Source of the DNA: Maribellus sp. YY47
Lineage (GTDB): Bacteria; Bacteroidota; Bacteroidia; Bacteroidales; Prolixibacteraceae
Length of the DNA: 64,000 nucleotides
NCBI RefSeq assembly: GCF_023111095.1
Contig: NZ_JALGYW010000020.1
Span: forward strand, 1-64,000
Direction of reading: 5' to 3'
Shown: piece after piece, positions 18,908 to 28,282 of the stretch
Numbering within the stretch: position 1 is the first letter of the stretch
Layout: each line of letters starts with the position of its first letter
The notes under the pieces: model-generated
Database searches by the model: none
What the model saw: only the letters and a program-made list of their open reading frames with translations
What the model was told of the DNA's origin: nothing
Made by a program: the position numbers and the translations under genes

Positions 18908-19783
18908 CTATTCAATCCGAAAAAGGCCTTCGCAACTCACATAATTCCCAGTTATACCAAGAGAATCAATCAAATTCCTTGTTTCTATTGTTTCCAATGT
19001 ATGTGTGTTGAAACCGTTTCCTATATTGTTGTTATATACCCATGTGGGAGTTGGCCACAGACAGGCTTTAAATTTTATAGTTCGATAGAACTCTTTACTG
19101 ACTCCCCTTTGCCCGTGATGAGCCATTTGTAAAAAATCGCAATCCAGCTCTTTCCGGGATGGACCGTTTAACAACAGGTTGCCTTCTTCAACTCCCGCAT
19201 CGCTCAAGAATAAAATTGATTTTCTATCGTCCCAAACACGGATTACCGTGCTTGAATTATTGTAAGGGTTTGTTGTCAGTGATTCGTTTTTTACACTGAG
19301 TATTTTGAATTTTGTATGATCAACCTGAAAGGTCTCGCCAGGTTCAGTGAGGTTATCTACCGGAATGCCTGATTCTTTCAGTTTCCGGTAAAAATATAGT
19401 GCCACATCCTTGTAATCGGGTTCCAGTTCGCAAAAACTTTCAGACAATTCTGAATGACAAATTTTATCAATCGTTATTCCATTGGGAGCTTTTATAATCT
19501 GGGTTAATGCACCAACATGATCGGGATGAGGATGACTAACCAGCCAAAGTGAAACATGACTTCCCAATGCAGCAAGAGAACCCCTCAGGTAGGCTTCTTC
19601 TTCAGTTACGCCGCCATCGATTATCACCACCTCTCCGTTATTCATCCTGAAAACATATGAGTTACCAACTGCATCGACTTGAGAAGGCAGCTGCCATACA
19701 ACAAAATTGGATGTTTTACGGCCTTGAGAGCAACCCAGAAACACCATAAAAAAGAAAATACCGATGACAATTTTTTTGAGCAT
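18908..19783 (-). CDS. Metallo-beta-lactamase-fold hydrolase, lipoprotein
   Basis: A 291-residue lipoprotein (FFMVFLGC, Cys18) of the metallo-beta-lactamase fold. The metal motif HPHPDHVG (H84, H86, D88, H89) follows VSLWLVS; IIDGGVTEEE and a later AHHGQRGV supply the rest of the fold, resembling the ComEC/Rec2-like extracellular MBL branch. That branch includes phosphodiesterases and nucleases, but the substrate cannot be read off. It lies 11 bases past the SGNH/alpha-beta esterase stop and 33 bases before the GDPD pair, so it is almost certainly co-expressed with both. It contributes to the group of phosphoester/ester-cleaving folds here. Confidence 0.82.
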   Translation of the reverse strand: MLKKIVIGIFFFMVFLGCSQGRKTSNFVVWQLPSQVDAVGNSYVFRMNNGEVVIIDGGVTEEEAYLRGSLAALGSHVSLWLVSHPHPDHVGALTQIIKAPNGITIDKICHSELSESFCELEPDYKDVALYFYRKLKESGIPVDNLTEPGETFQVDHTKFKILSVKNESLTTNPYNNSSTVIRVWDDRKSILFLSDAGVEEGNLLLNGPSRKELDCDFLQMAHHGQRGVSKEFYRTIKFKACLWPTPTWVYNNNIGNGFNTHTLETIETRNLIDSLGITGNYVSCEGLFRIE

Positions 19784-19794
19784 ACTAAGGATCT

Positions 19795-21219
19795 TTATTT
19801 TTTTGAATATGCTTCTAATGTGAAATCAACTATTGGCTGAGGATTCTGCAAACTATGCGGATGATGTCCAATTCCAGCTTTATGGATTACATGTATCCCA
19901 CCTCCTGCCTTTTTTATTTCTTTCTCGAACAAAGCAGTGTTTTCTTCAACAGGCACCACCTCATCAGCATCGCCAACAACATGTAATATCGGATAGTCAC
20001 CCCGTACAATTTTATTTGTCATATCTAGCGGGTTGCCTTTGAAAGCCATGGCTTCTGACTCGCATCTCAGCGCAAAATCATTTTTAAAAGTCTCCCAGTC
20101 GTTCAGGCTTCCGGCACTTTTGCCTTTACCGCCCGGCCAGCTCTTAATATCGAGCACCGGAGCATCGGCATAAATTGCAGCAACACGCTTCGGATACTTT
20201 GTTGCCCAGCGGTAAATATAAAACCCGCCCCTGCTCATACCTTCCATTACGGATTGTTTTGAAAGGCCTGCTTTTGTCAGGAACTTATAAAATTGATTCC
20301 ATGTAGATAACGCTTCCTTGTTGCCGAACAATTCTGCAACATCGCAATAAACGATATGAAACCCACGCTCAAGTAAGGCGATGTCAAACTGCGGTTCGTG
20401 CCCCCAAAACCGAGCCCGCCAAACCCATGGATTTCCTTTTGCAGCATTTTTGGGAACTACAATTTTTGCATTCCTCCCGTTAAAGTCGAACTCGTACCCT
20501 TGAAAGCCATAAAAATTAAAAGAGCCAGTATTGGATGGAAGCCTGGAAATCAACTCTAAATGAGAATCATTTTTTGTTTGAATATAATCACAAACACGTT
20601 GGGCAATTATTGTTGCACCTTCTGCCGAAGGATGAATACCATCAGTAAATAATGTTGGAGAATCAATAAACAGGTTGTATAAATTAACGATCTCGGTTCC
20701 GGTTTCAAAAGCAACCTGTCTTACTTTGGGCAAAATATTGTCGCGAATAACACTAGCTGTAATTCCACGGTCACCTTCAACAAAAGCAGGGACAGGAGAT
20801 AGTAAAACAATTCTCGGATGAGAAGGTAATTGTTTGAACGAAGAAATCAGTTTCTTGTAATCGTCCACAAAACCGTCCAGAAAAACGCGGTTAGCCGGCT
20901 TTGTATCGTTAGTTCCCAGTTTAATAAAAACCCAATCGGGCAAAAATGCCAGCGCCTCCTGATATTCTTCATAAGCAATGTAAGGATAATCACCTTTTGA
21001 CAACAGCGTAGTTCCACTCCTTCCAAAATTACGAACATCGTAACGCTCACCAAGCATAACCGCCAACTGAGCCGGATAACTATTAATCTCCCTGTTTTCA
21101 ATGGTCGCTCCGTAAGTAATGCTATTTCCTACACAGGCTATTTTAATTCTTTTTTGTGCACCTCCGCTTAAGGAACTAATACACAACAGAAAGAATAAGA
21201 TAAATCGAAGAAAGCTCAT
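19795..21219 (-). CDS. Two-domain esterase: SGNH hydrolase fused to alpha/beta-hydrolase
   Basis: A 474-residue secreted protein (signal to about residue 21) with two complete serine-esterase domains. Residues 24-215 form an SGNH/GDSL hydrolase: nucleophile S33 in CVGNSITYG, N104 in LGTNDTKP, and D193/H196 in TDGIHPSAEG. Residues 233-474 form an alpha/beta-hydrolase: S329 in EGMSRGG, D417 in VVGDADEVVP and H452/H453 in GIGHHPHS. Both active sites look intact. Such pairs could remove two different acyl groups (acetyl, feruloyl or similar) from one glycan. Next to MBL- and GDPD-type genes, it points to a heavily substituted substrate. Acyl specificity is unknown. Confidence 0.88.
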   Translation of the reverse strand: MSFLRFILFFLLCISSLSGGAQKRIKIACVGNSITYGATIENREINSYPAQLAVMLGERYDVRNFGRSGTTLLSKGDYPYIAYEEYQEALAFLPDWVFIKLGTNDTKPANRVFLDGFVDDYKKLISSFKQLPSHPRIVLLSPVPAFVEGDRGITASVIRDNILPKVRQVAFETGTEIVNLYNLFIDSPTLFTDGIHPSAEGATIIAQRVCDYIQTKNDSHLELISRLPSNTGSFNFYGFQGYEFDFNGRNAKIVVPKNAAKGNPWVWRARFWGHEPQFDIALLERGFHIVYCDVAELFGNKEALSTWNQFYKFLTKAGLSKQSVMEGMSRGGFYIYRWATKYPKRVAAIYADAPVLDIKSWPGGKGKSAGSLNDWETFKNDFALRCESEAMAFKGNPLDMTNKIVRGDYPILHVVGDADEVVPVEENTALFEKEIKKAGGGIHVIHKAGIGHHPHSLQNPQPIVDFTLEAYSKK

Positions 21220-21356
21220 ATTATATTTAATTAGTATTCGTAATCAAAATTTAAGGTTGAATATCAAGCAGGCATATTAAATAGTTGTTTCACTAATTGA
21301 ATTTTCGTAACAATTGATTCCTTATGGTTTCTAAAATGCCAAAGCCCTCATCGACA

Positions 21357-22736
21357 CTAGAACTCAGCAATAATCAATACAGGATCATGGTCTGATGGGA
21401 ATTGCCCATTTGGCCGATCGTTTAATACTCCATATTCTTTTATTTTTATCTGGCTTGTTACAAAAACATAATCGATTCTTTTTGTCGATACATCTTCACT
21501 CTGACCATTAAAAGTTCCAAAAGATCCATAAGGAGCTATTTCCGACAAATCGTATGAATCACTTAGCAAACCATCATTTAAAATGGTTTGTATGGGAGTG
21601 GTAGTTGGTTTTGAGTTAAAATCGCCAGTTGAAAAAGCGGGGGAATCACCCGCGATTAATTTCATTTTTGATAAAAGTAGTTTAGCTGATTCTAATTTGG
21701 CCGTTGAACCTTCATTATCAAAATGAGAATTAAAAAAATAGAATTCACATCCCGTTTCAATATCTCGAAATTTACCCCATGAACATATGCGATTATAAGC
21801 AGCATCCCATCCTATACTTGGAATATCAGGGGTTTCTGAAAACCAAAAATTCCCTGTTTGTAATGGTTCAAAACGGTCAACTTTATAAATGATAGCCGAA
21901 TACTCGCCGTCTTGCCCCCCATCGCGACCTTCTCCTATATATGCATAATCCCCATATCCACTCTCGGTAATATCTGTCAGATGATTCTTTAAAGTACCTT
22001 CCTGTGTACCAAAAATATCAAAATCATAGTTATGGATTAAGTATTTAACCAGGTCTTTCCTTGTTGGCCAGGATGCTTCATTAACCCACAAGTTATAGGA
22101 TGCTACACGTAAAACACAATCTTTATTTGTTTGACGAACAGGAACAACAACCTGTTTACTAATATTCTGATTAGCAGACTTTATAATGATATTCCCCGAT
22201 CTCGATGTTCCGACTTCAGGTAAGGCTTCAGCTTTAAAAGAATATGTTTTTTGTCCGTCATTTCCTTGCTGAATAATCCATTCAGGCAGTTCAAATTCGA
22301 GCGACACATTCGTTGTAATTTCTAACGCAAATTCGAGCGTTTCCTTTTCATTGAAAAAAACCTCGTCGCTATTCACTTCAAGTACAGGTTCTACGGCAAA
22401 CTGCCCAATTACAATTTTATCAGAAATATTGTCACTTGTTATTGTTATTTCAGCAGTACGTTTTTCGCCTACTGTTTCATTTGCTGTTACCGATATTTTC
22501 AGATTATTCTCTGAAGAAGAATTTATTTCGGTTGTACACCACGTAGCTGATGATTCTACTGAAAAATCCCGATTAGACTTAATTGCAATATATTCTTGTC
22601 CTCCCTCGGGCAAAAATATCAGTTCGTTCGATGATATGTCCAAATAAGCAGGTTCTTCGCTATCTTCTTTACAGGAAAAAGAAATAATAAGAAGGGTAAT
22701 GAGTAACACCCACTTTAATTTCATATAATATTTCAT
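21357..22736 (-). CDS. BACON-BACON-EEP lipoprotein (endonuclease/exonuclease/phosphatase fold)
   Basis: A 459-residue lipoprotein (IISFSC) with two BACON-type beta-sandwich domains at about 33-115 and 120-205, then an endonuclease/exonuclease/phosphatase domain. Recognisable catalytic elements are RVASYNLWVNE, DIFGTQEGT (Glu), FFNSHFDNEG, FSTGDFNSKP and the terminal SDHDPVLI. This fold covers DNases, inositol polyphosphate phosphatases and sphingomyelinase-like phosphodiesterases. The surface anchor and carbohydrate- or mucin-associated BACON domains argue for an extracellular phosphodiester substrate rather than DNA repair. It precedes the esterase gene by 137 bases and follows a hairpin-containing gap, so it may start a transcript. 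Confidence 0.85.
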   Translation of the reverse strand: MKYYMKLKWVLLITLLIISFSCKEDSEEPAYLDISSNELIFLPEGGQEYIAIKSNRDFSVESSATWCTTEINSSSENNLKISVTANETVGEKRTAEITITSDNISDKIVIGQFAVEPVLEVNSDEVFFNEKETLEFALEITTNVSLEFELPEWIIQQGNDGQKTYSFKAEALPEVGTSRSGNIIIKSANQNISKQVVVPVRQTNKDCVLRVASYNLWVNEASWPTRKDLVKYLIHNYDFDIFGTQEGTLKNHLTDITESGYGDYAYIGEGRDGGQDGEYSAIIYKVDRFEPLQTGNFWFSETPDIPSIGWDAAYNRICSWGKFRDIETGCEFYFFNSHFDNEGSTAKLESAKLLLSKMKLIAGDSPAFSTGDFNSKPTTTPIQTILNDGLLSDSYDLSEIAPYGSFGTFNGQSEDVSTKRIDYVFVTSQIKIKEYGVLNDRPNGQFPSDHDPVLIIAEF

Positions 22737-22907
22737 CTTATTAAAATTGTTTGTTTTTTATGGTATAAGATGTAACTCGCATGATTTTAATGATATGCAT
22801 ATGTGTCAAAAACTTTATCATGCTCGTTTCATTTCGTTAGCCATGTTATTAGGTGTAGTATTAAGTAGCCATTAAAATTTATTTATCAAACTAGTTAAAA
22901 GGATCCA

Positions 22908-22989
22908 TTTAGGCTTGAATTCCCCACAATTACCAGACTTTAATACGATAATACAGGTACAAAGACCCGTACTATCGTATATGCCTAAA
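22908..22989 (-). terminator. Hairpin region downstream of the DUF1735 gene
   Basis: An inner inverted repeat (ATACGATAATACAGG at 22943 against the arm ending ATCGTAT at 22980, one bulge and one mismatch) is flanked by an outer exact pair TTTAGGC/GCCTAAA at 22908-22914 and 22983-22989. It begins 15 bases past the stop of the leftward gene. No strong T-tract follows on the minus strand, so termination may be weak or the hairpin may stabilise the upstream mRNA. The rest of the 268-base gap holds no gene that I can support. Confidence 0.5.
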
Positions 22990-23004
22990 CTAAACTATTA
23001 CGTG

Positions 23005-24018
23005 TTACTTGTTGCTATTGTAATATGCTCCCAATTCGCCAAGATAGGTATGAGGACCGCCGTAGGCAGTATTGGTAATTGTTAACCTGAAGTAACGGCA
23101 GGATACTTCATTTTCAAGCATATATACTATCCTGTCTTCCAGTACATATGGAGCATCTGATATTTCCAGTACTTTAGTCCACTGTTCTTTGTCGCTGGAA
23201 ACTTCAAAATACATGTCTTTTGCCCATGACTCGTCGCCCCAGTCTTCCTGGCAGTCAACAAGCCAGAACCCCAGAATTGATTGCTCGCTCTTCATATCAA
23301 CAAGGAGCCAATGAGGAAGTCCCGGAATAGAATCTCTATAGTGGGAATGCCAAAATGTGTAAATGTTATTGTCAAGCAAGTAAATGGCTTTACCCTGACC
23401 ATCGCCTTCGGCTGTCAGCTCTTCACTGGAACATTCAATTCCCCAGTTGGAACGATCGATATCAGAAACAATAACTTCTTTCGCTTTGTTAACTTTAATT
23501 ACAAAATAATTAACACTGTTTTGCTCACTAACAGTACCGTTTCCGCTTACAGATTTAATTAGTACAGGAAGTAAATAAGTTTTTTCCCTTTCTAACTTTC
23601 CGGCAGGTTTAATGGTAAGCGATAATGAATCTGATTTAGAAGCGCCATCAGAAATGGTCAATTTACTTCCGCTTAGCTCATAACTACCATCAACCATTGA
23701 TAAATAAGAAGTTTCATGGGCAAAATTAAACCCACTAACCAATGAAAGATCAACTTCAATAGTTGCTTCTACAACACCTTCTGCATTTTGGTCAGCCGAA
23801 ACGGCAAACTTAAAAGTTGTATCAACCAACTCAATAGTGCTTTCAAGCGGATTGTTTACAGCATCCGGAAAAGAAACCGATACAACCACAGGTTCTGGTT
23901 CCGGATCATCATCACTACACGAAACGAACAAAAGTGCAGGAACAATTAATAGACCTGCCAAATTTCTCACTAATTTAATTTTGTTAGTCCATTGAACCAA
24001 CATTCTCTTTTTTTTCAT
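23005..24018 (-). CDS. DUF1735-discoidin surface lipoprotein
   Basis: A 337-residue lipoprotein; I use the Met at 24018 (MKKKRMLVQWTNKIK), since the longer frame to 24063 puts an implausible leader before the signal (ALLFVSC, then SDDDPEPEP). The first half resembles DUF1735 (ATIEVDLSLVSGFNF, GKLEREKTYLLPVLIKSVSG). The second half is an F5/8 type C (discoidin) domain (AEGDGQGKAIYLLDNNIYTFWHSHY, GLPHWLLVDMKSEQSI, CRYFRLTITNTAYGGPHTYLGEL). The combination is common among PUL-encoded outer-surface glycan-binding proteins. A binding rather than catalytic role is likely, but the ligand is unknown. It is isolated by gaps on both sides, so it is probably its own unit. Confidence 0.82.
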   Translation of the reverse strand: MKKKRMLVQWTNKIKLVRNLAGLLIVPALLFVSCSDDDPEPEPVVVSVSFPDAVNNPLESTIELVDTTFKFAVSADQNAEGVVEATIEVDLSLVSGFNFAHETSYLSMVDGSYELSGSKLTISDGASKSDSLSLTIKPAGKLEREKTYLLPVLIKSVSGNGTVSEQNSVNYFVIKVNKAKEVIVSDIDRSNWGIECSSEELTAEGDGQGKAIYLLDNNIYTFWHSHYRDSIPGLPHWLLVDMKSEQSILGFWLVDCQEDWGDESWAKDMYFEVSSDKEQWTKVLEISDAPYVLEDRIVYMLENEVSCRYFRLTITNTAYGGPHTYLGELGAYYNSNK

Positions 24019-24106
24019 AATGTTTTTAATTAATTGATTAGATACTAGCAATTTAACAAACACATATCTCCGGAATCAGATTGAAAACAAAGTAAAGAAT
24101 CCCCCT

Positions 24107-24163
24107 TTTCAGGAAAATAAACACCTGAAATACGACACTCCTCATTGATCACAAAATGGAGTG
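24107..24163 (-). terminator. Two small hairpins between GH27 and DUF1735 genes
   Basis: TTTCAGG/CCTGAAA (24107-24113 with 24124-24130) and CACTCC/GGAGTG (24136-24141 with 24158-24163) can form adjacent stem-loops in the 297-base gap downstream of the GH27 stop. Neither is followed by a long T-run on the minus strand, so I give them low weight as terminators. They may also lie in the leader of the DUF1735 gene. Confidence 0.3.
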
Positions 24164-24315
24164 GTACTTAAGCCATTAATTAACTAACCATAGCAGGGAA
24201 GTCAATAAAGTCCTCAAGCTGATCAGAAATACTTATTGCTGCTTTACATTCTAAATTTTTCTATTTGGACCCCGACATTTTCAACGCGTGCACTCATTCT
24301 CCAATGTCACAGGAA

Positions 24316-25500
24316 TCATTTTTTTTTTAAGAATCGATATACTTTAACTGAATGTGGAGGCATTTTAACCATAATAATACTCTTATCGGTTTTCACTTCT
24401 TTCTGCTCCCACACATCACGTACATTATAATCTTCCAGGTTGTAGGGATAAGTGTACCAGTAGTTATCACTTGTTTTTAGTAAACTGGTGAAATTAACCT
24501 GCACTTCTTTTTCCTCGTCGCTCCGGTTAAGCAGACAAACTGCTTTTTCATCATTTTCCAAAGCTCTGCCCCAGATTTCGTAGTCTCCGTTGTCGCGGTA
24601 ACAAGATGCCTGCTGGCCAATCGGATCCTGATCAATGGCTATCAGTTCATTATTCGTCAGAATTTCTTTTGTTTCTTCTGACATGTTGGCAAGATCATTT
24701 CCGGCCATCAACGGAGCAGCCATCATACACCACATCGAGAAATGTGTTTTATACTCTTCATTCGTCATTCCTCCGTTGCCAACTTCCAGCATATCAGGAT
24801 CGTTCCAATGACCGGGGCCTGCATACTTTGCCAAATCTCTTTGTTTATCAACAATCCCGATCATGGCATCCCACCTGTCAAGGATATCACCAGTGGTGCG
24901 CCACAAATGCCCAACATCTTTTGCCCATTCCCACGGTTTTGACCCGCCCCACTCGCAAATACTGAAAACAATCGGACGACCGGCGGTATATAACGCGTCT
25001 CTCATGTTTGTATAAGATGATCTTGAATCCTGAGTTGTAGTATTACACCAGTCGTACTTTAAATAATCTACTCCCCAACTGGCATAAGACCTCGCATCCT
25101 GGTATTCGTGCCCCAATCCACCGGGACGACCGGCACAGGTTTCACTTCCGGCACAGGAATAAATGCCAAACTTTAATCCTTTGGAATGAATGTAATCAGC
25201 CAGGTATTTGATTCCGTGCGGAAAACGCTCTTTGTCAACGATAATTTCCCCATTTTCGTCGCGGCCAACCTGCCAGCAGTCGTCAATAACAACATACTCG
25301 TAGCCGGCATCCTTCATTCCGCTGCTTACCATAGCATCTGCCATTCCCATTATCAGATCTTCGCTTACATCGCAGGCAAATTTATTCCAGCTGTTCCAGC
25401 CCATTGGCGGAGTTTGGGCCAGTTTGTCGAACTTTTGCGCATAGGCACAAAAGCTGGCAATCATCAACATTACAATTGTTAGTTTTACTCTCATACACAA
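24316..25500 (-). CDS. GH27 alpha-galactosidase
   Basis: Predicted retaining alpha-galactosidase (some relatives act on alpha-N-acetylgalactosamine). A signal peptide ends near FCAYAQ; an in-frame Met two codons in (25494) is an equally good start. The GH27 opening TPPMGWNSWNKF lies at 30-41, the nucleophile D150 in YLKYDWCN and the acid/base D205 in LWRTTGDI. Their spacing of 55 residues equals that of characterised family members, and VIDDCWQ is also present. The length of 394 residues with a short beta-sandwich C-terminus is standard. It follows the GH20 gene by 32 bases, pairing galactose release with N-acetylhexosamine release. Confidence 0.95.
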   Translation of the reverse strand: MCMRVKLTIVMLMIASFCAYAQKFDKLAQTPPMGWNSWNKFACDVSEDLIMGMADAMVSSGMKDAGYEYVVIDDCWQVGRDENGEIIVDKERFPHGIKYLADYIHSKGLKFGIYSCAGSETCAGRPGGLGHEYQDARSYASWGVDYLKYDWCNTTTQDSRSSYTNMRDALYTAGRPIVFSICEWGGSKPWEWAKDVGHLWRTTGDILDRWDAMIGIVDKQRDLAKYAGPGHWNDPDMLEVGNGGMTNEEYKTHFSMWCMMAAPLMAGNDLANMSEETKEILTNNELIAIDQDPIGQQASCYRDNGDYEIWGRALENDEKAVCLLNRSDEEKEVQVNFTSLLKTSDNYWYTYPYNLEDYNVRDVWEQKEVKTDKSIIMVKMPPHSVKVYRFLKKK

Positions 25501-25532
25501 TAATCTTTTAAAATTTACATATCAATATTTTG

Positions 25533-27395
25533 CTATCTGTTTTTCAAATCATCAATCTTTACCCGAAGCATTTGTCCTATCGGTTTTCCATCTCTGTATG
25601 TTATCGCTTTTATCTCGACAGCACCTGTAGGAATAGTAACCGGTTGTCCATTATATTTTGGGGAATATTCATCCGGAAAAGCAAAGTTGAAAGAATAGAA
25701 GATGTCCAGTCCCGGAAATTCTGAGCCAAATTCTACCTGCAATTCACTTGAAGATGTTTCAGTCAGTTTTGCAAACGGATCGTAAACACTCCGCGCGTAT
25801 TTCGTTTTATTTTTATCCAACAACGGTAAATTCTGTTCCAAACGATGCATAAAGTTTTCGCTATTGCGTTTTTCTTTGGGCGACCAGAATACTTCGGACA
25901 AAGCCATAGCTCGTGGCCACGTCATATATTCCACCTGGCGTTCTTCTTGTATCATTTCAGTCCACACATTTCCTTGTCCTCCCAGAATATATTTTGGATC
26001 AATACCATTGGGAACAGGTTCAAAACTATAAACCTTTGAAATATCCAGTGTTGGCCACGGAGCAGGAAATCCCGACGTTATTGGGTCTCCCTGCATGTAA
26101 TCCAAATAACAGAAATCGGTTGGGGTCATCACTACTTCGTGCCCTTCAGAAGCAGCTTTAATTCCACCTTCCATTCCACGCCACGACATTACCGTTGCGT
26201 TGGGAGCCAAACCACCTTCCAATATCTCGTCCCAACCAATCAAATGTTTTCCTTTCGACTCCACTATTTTTTCAGCACGTTTTATGAAATAACTCTGAAG
26301 TTCGTGTTCATCTTTCAAACCATTATCTGTCATCACCTGCTGACATTTAGGACATTGCTCCCAGAAATCTTTGCAAACCTCGTCGCCACCTATGTGTATA
26401 TATTCTCCGGGAAAAAGAGCAGCCACCTCACCAAGAATATCGTCGAGCATTTTAAAATTAGCTTCGTTGCCTGCACACAATACATTTCCCTCCGGCCCAT
26501 CTATTTCTCCGGCATAAACCGTTGTTTGCCTGCCACTGCACGAAGCCTGCGGATATGCAGCAATCAACGAACGGCTATGTCCAGGAATATCGATTTCCGG
26601 AACAATAGTTATAAAACGGTCTGCGGCATATTTTACAATTTCCCTGATATCTTCCTGCGTATAATATCCTCCGTATGTTGGTTTTTCTCCGGGTTTAACT
26701 GCCGGCATACTGTAAAAAACACCTGTGCGCGGCACACGCCAGGCTCCAACTTCGGTGAGTTTCGGATATTTCATTATTTCAATCCGCCAACCTGGATCAT
26801 CGGTTAAATGCCAGTGAAATACATTGTATTTATATTCCACCATCTGATCCATAAATTTCTTTATAAATTCTTTATCAAAGAAATGACGACTAACGTCCAG
26901 CATCAATCCTCTCCATGCAAAACGGGGATAATCGACAATAGAAACAGCCGGAACAGCCACTTCCTGTCCTTTATTTTCAGTTGTTGAGTTCAACGAAACC
27001 AACTGCAACAACGACTGCAATCCGTAAAATATACCAGAAGGATTGTTTGCAGCTACTTTTACGCCTGAAGGTTGTATCTCCAGCACATATCCTTCATCTC
27101 CGATCTCGTTATTTCTTGTTTTATTAATTTGAAGAGAAATATTCTTTCCTTTTCCTTTGGACGTTGCCGTCAATTTATTGCCAGTTAGAAAATCGACTCT
27201 ATCTGCAAACATTGCGGCCAGTGACAAAACAGATTCATCACCGTTTGTAACGATCTTTGTTTTTCCATTTATTACAAAATGTCCTGAACTCTGCGTTAAG
27301 TTCACCGGCTCCGGAATTATACTTACAACCTCCTGCGAAAAACTTATCGTGCTAACCAGAAGTAAAAGGAAACTTATCAAGAATCTATTTTTCAT
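25533..27395 (-). CDS. GH20 beta-N-acetylhexosaminidase
   Basis: Predicted exo-acting beta-hexosaminidase removing terminal GlcNAc or GalNAc by substrate-assisted catalysis. It has a signal peptide (STISFSQ), a GH20b-type N-domain (about 25-150), the catalytic barrel from about 155 (FAWRGLMLDVSRHF), the Asp-Glu pair D338-E339 in YIHIGGDEVCKDFW, and NVFHWHLTDDPGWR. A C-terminal extension (about 545-620) is beta-rich. Its start codon region overlaps the end of the PfkB kinase gene by 11 bases, so the two are translated from one message. A second, broken GH20 lies elsewhere in the window. Confidence 0.95.
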   Translation of the reverse strand: MKNRFLISFLLLLVSTISFSQEVVSIIPEPVNLTQSSGHFVINGKTKIVTNGDESVLSLAAMFADRVDFLTGNKLTATSKGKGKNISLQINKTRNNEIGDEGYVLEIQPSGVKVAANNPSGIFYGLQSLLQLVSLNSTTENKGQEVAVPAVSIVDYPRFAWRGLMLDVSRHFFDKEFIKKFMDQMVEYKYNVFHWHLTDDPGWRIEIMKYPKLTEVGAWRVPRTGVFYSMPAVKPGEKPTYGGYYTQEDIREIVKYAADRFITIVPEIDIPGHSRSLIAAYPQASCSGRQTTVYAGEIDGPEGNVLCAGNEANFKMLDDILGEVAALFPGEYIHIGGDEVCKDFWEQCPKCQQVMTDNGLKDEHELQSYFIKRAEKIVESKGKHLIGWDEILEGGLAPNATVMSWRGMEGGIKAASEGHEVVMTPTDFCYLDYMQGDPITSGFPAPWPTLDISKVYSFEPVPNGIDPKYILGGQGNVWTEMIQEERQVEYMTWPRAMALSEVFWSPKEKRNSENFMHRLEQNLPLLDKNKTKYARSVYDPFAKLTETSSSELQVEFGSEFPGLDIFYSFNFAFPDEYSPKYNGQPVTIPTGAVEIKAITYRDGKPIGQMLRVKIDDLKNR

Positions 27396-28278
27396 GTAAC
27401 TCTGTTTTTATTGTTTTGTAATCATACTTAGGCATCGCCCCGTCTTGTGTGCACACATAAGCAGAAAGTTGCACTGCCATTTCGTGACAGCGTTTCATCG
27501 GAAAACCATTCAGTATTCCAACGATAAGCGCAGCTGAAAAAGCATCGCCTGCACCAACAGTATCTTTTACTGCTACCTGCGGAGTTTCCATAAAAGATGA
27601 CTCACTTAACGAACAAAGCAAACTTCCATTGGCGCCATATGTGCAGGCAACCATTTTCAGGTTAAACTCTTTGGCAAGCTGTCTGCAAACCAATAAATCG
27701 TCACCCGGCAATTCATACATATCCGCGATTGTACGTAGCTCTTCATCGTTTATCTTCAAAACGTTTGCAAGCTGCATCGATTCGGTGATCAATGTTTTCG
27801 AGTAATAATGCTGACGGAGGTTAATATCAAAAACTTTCAATGCGCTATCAGGCACAAGACTTACAAACTTCGTTATTGAAGCTTTCGAAATTTCGGATCG
27901 CTGTGCCAGGCTTCCAAAACAAACAGCATCCATCTGTTTGGCCAAACCGGCAATTTGAGCAGAAAACGGGATAAAATCCCACGCCACCTGCTCCGTTATC
28001 TCATATTGTGGAATACCCGCTTCGTTTAGCGTAACATCTACAACTCCAGTCGGGTAATTAAGAGTTTCGATCTGAAGATGAATGTTGTATCCAGATAAGC
28101 GGCTGATGATTTCACGTCCCAACCCGTCGTTGCCAACAGCGCTGAAAATATAGCCATCTGCGCCCAACATTGCCGCATGATAAGCGAAGTTTCCTGGAGC
28201 GCCTCCCAATACCTTTCCTTGTGGCAAGATATCCCACAATATTTCTCCGATTCCTGCTATTTTATACTTATTCGTCAT
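27385..28278 (-). CDS. PfkB-family sugar kinase, fructokinase-like
   Basis: A cytoplasmic ribokinase-family kinase of 297 residues, probably phosphorylating fructose or a similar hexose. I start at MTNKYKIAGIGEILWD; the Met eleven codons upstream would overlap the transporter stop and lengthen the protein without homology. Hallmarks are LGGAPGNFAYHAAMLG near the N-terminus, the catalytic Asp and anion hole in VKDTVGAGDAFSAALIVG, and IKINDEELRTI-type residues in the middle. It lies 4 bases after the sugar porter gene and overlaps GH20, forming a tight GH32-porter-kinase set typical of fructan or sucrose use. Confidence 0.88.
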   Translation of the reverse strand: MTNKYKIAGIGEILWDILPQGKVLGGAPGNFAYHAAMLGADGYIFSAVGNDGLGREIISRLSGYNIHLQIETLNYPTGVVDVTLNEAGIPQYEITEQVAWDFIPFSAQIAGLAKQMDAVCFGSLAQRSEISKASITKFVSLVPDSALKVFDINLRQHYYSKTLITESMQLANVLKINDEELRTIADMYELPGDDLLVCRQLAKEFNLKMVACTYGANGSLLCSLSESSFMETPQVAVKDTVGAGDAFSAALIVGILNGFPMKRCHEMAVQLSAYVCTQDGAMPKYDYKTIKTELHEK

Positions 28279-28282
28279 TTTT

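Noticed and set aside
22737-23004. Bacteroidota-type promoter (TAnnTTTG with upstream TTTG) in gaps of the locus
   Set aside because: I scanned the larger gaps on the minus strand and found no pair with the right spacing that I would defend.
26139-26807. 222-codon open frame on the plus strand
   Set aside because: It lies wholly antisense to the GH20 gene, has no recognisable motif, and its sequence is explained by the codon pattern of the opposite strand.
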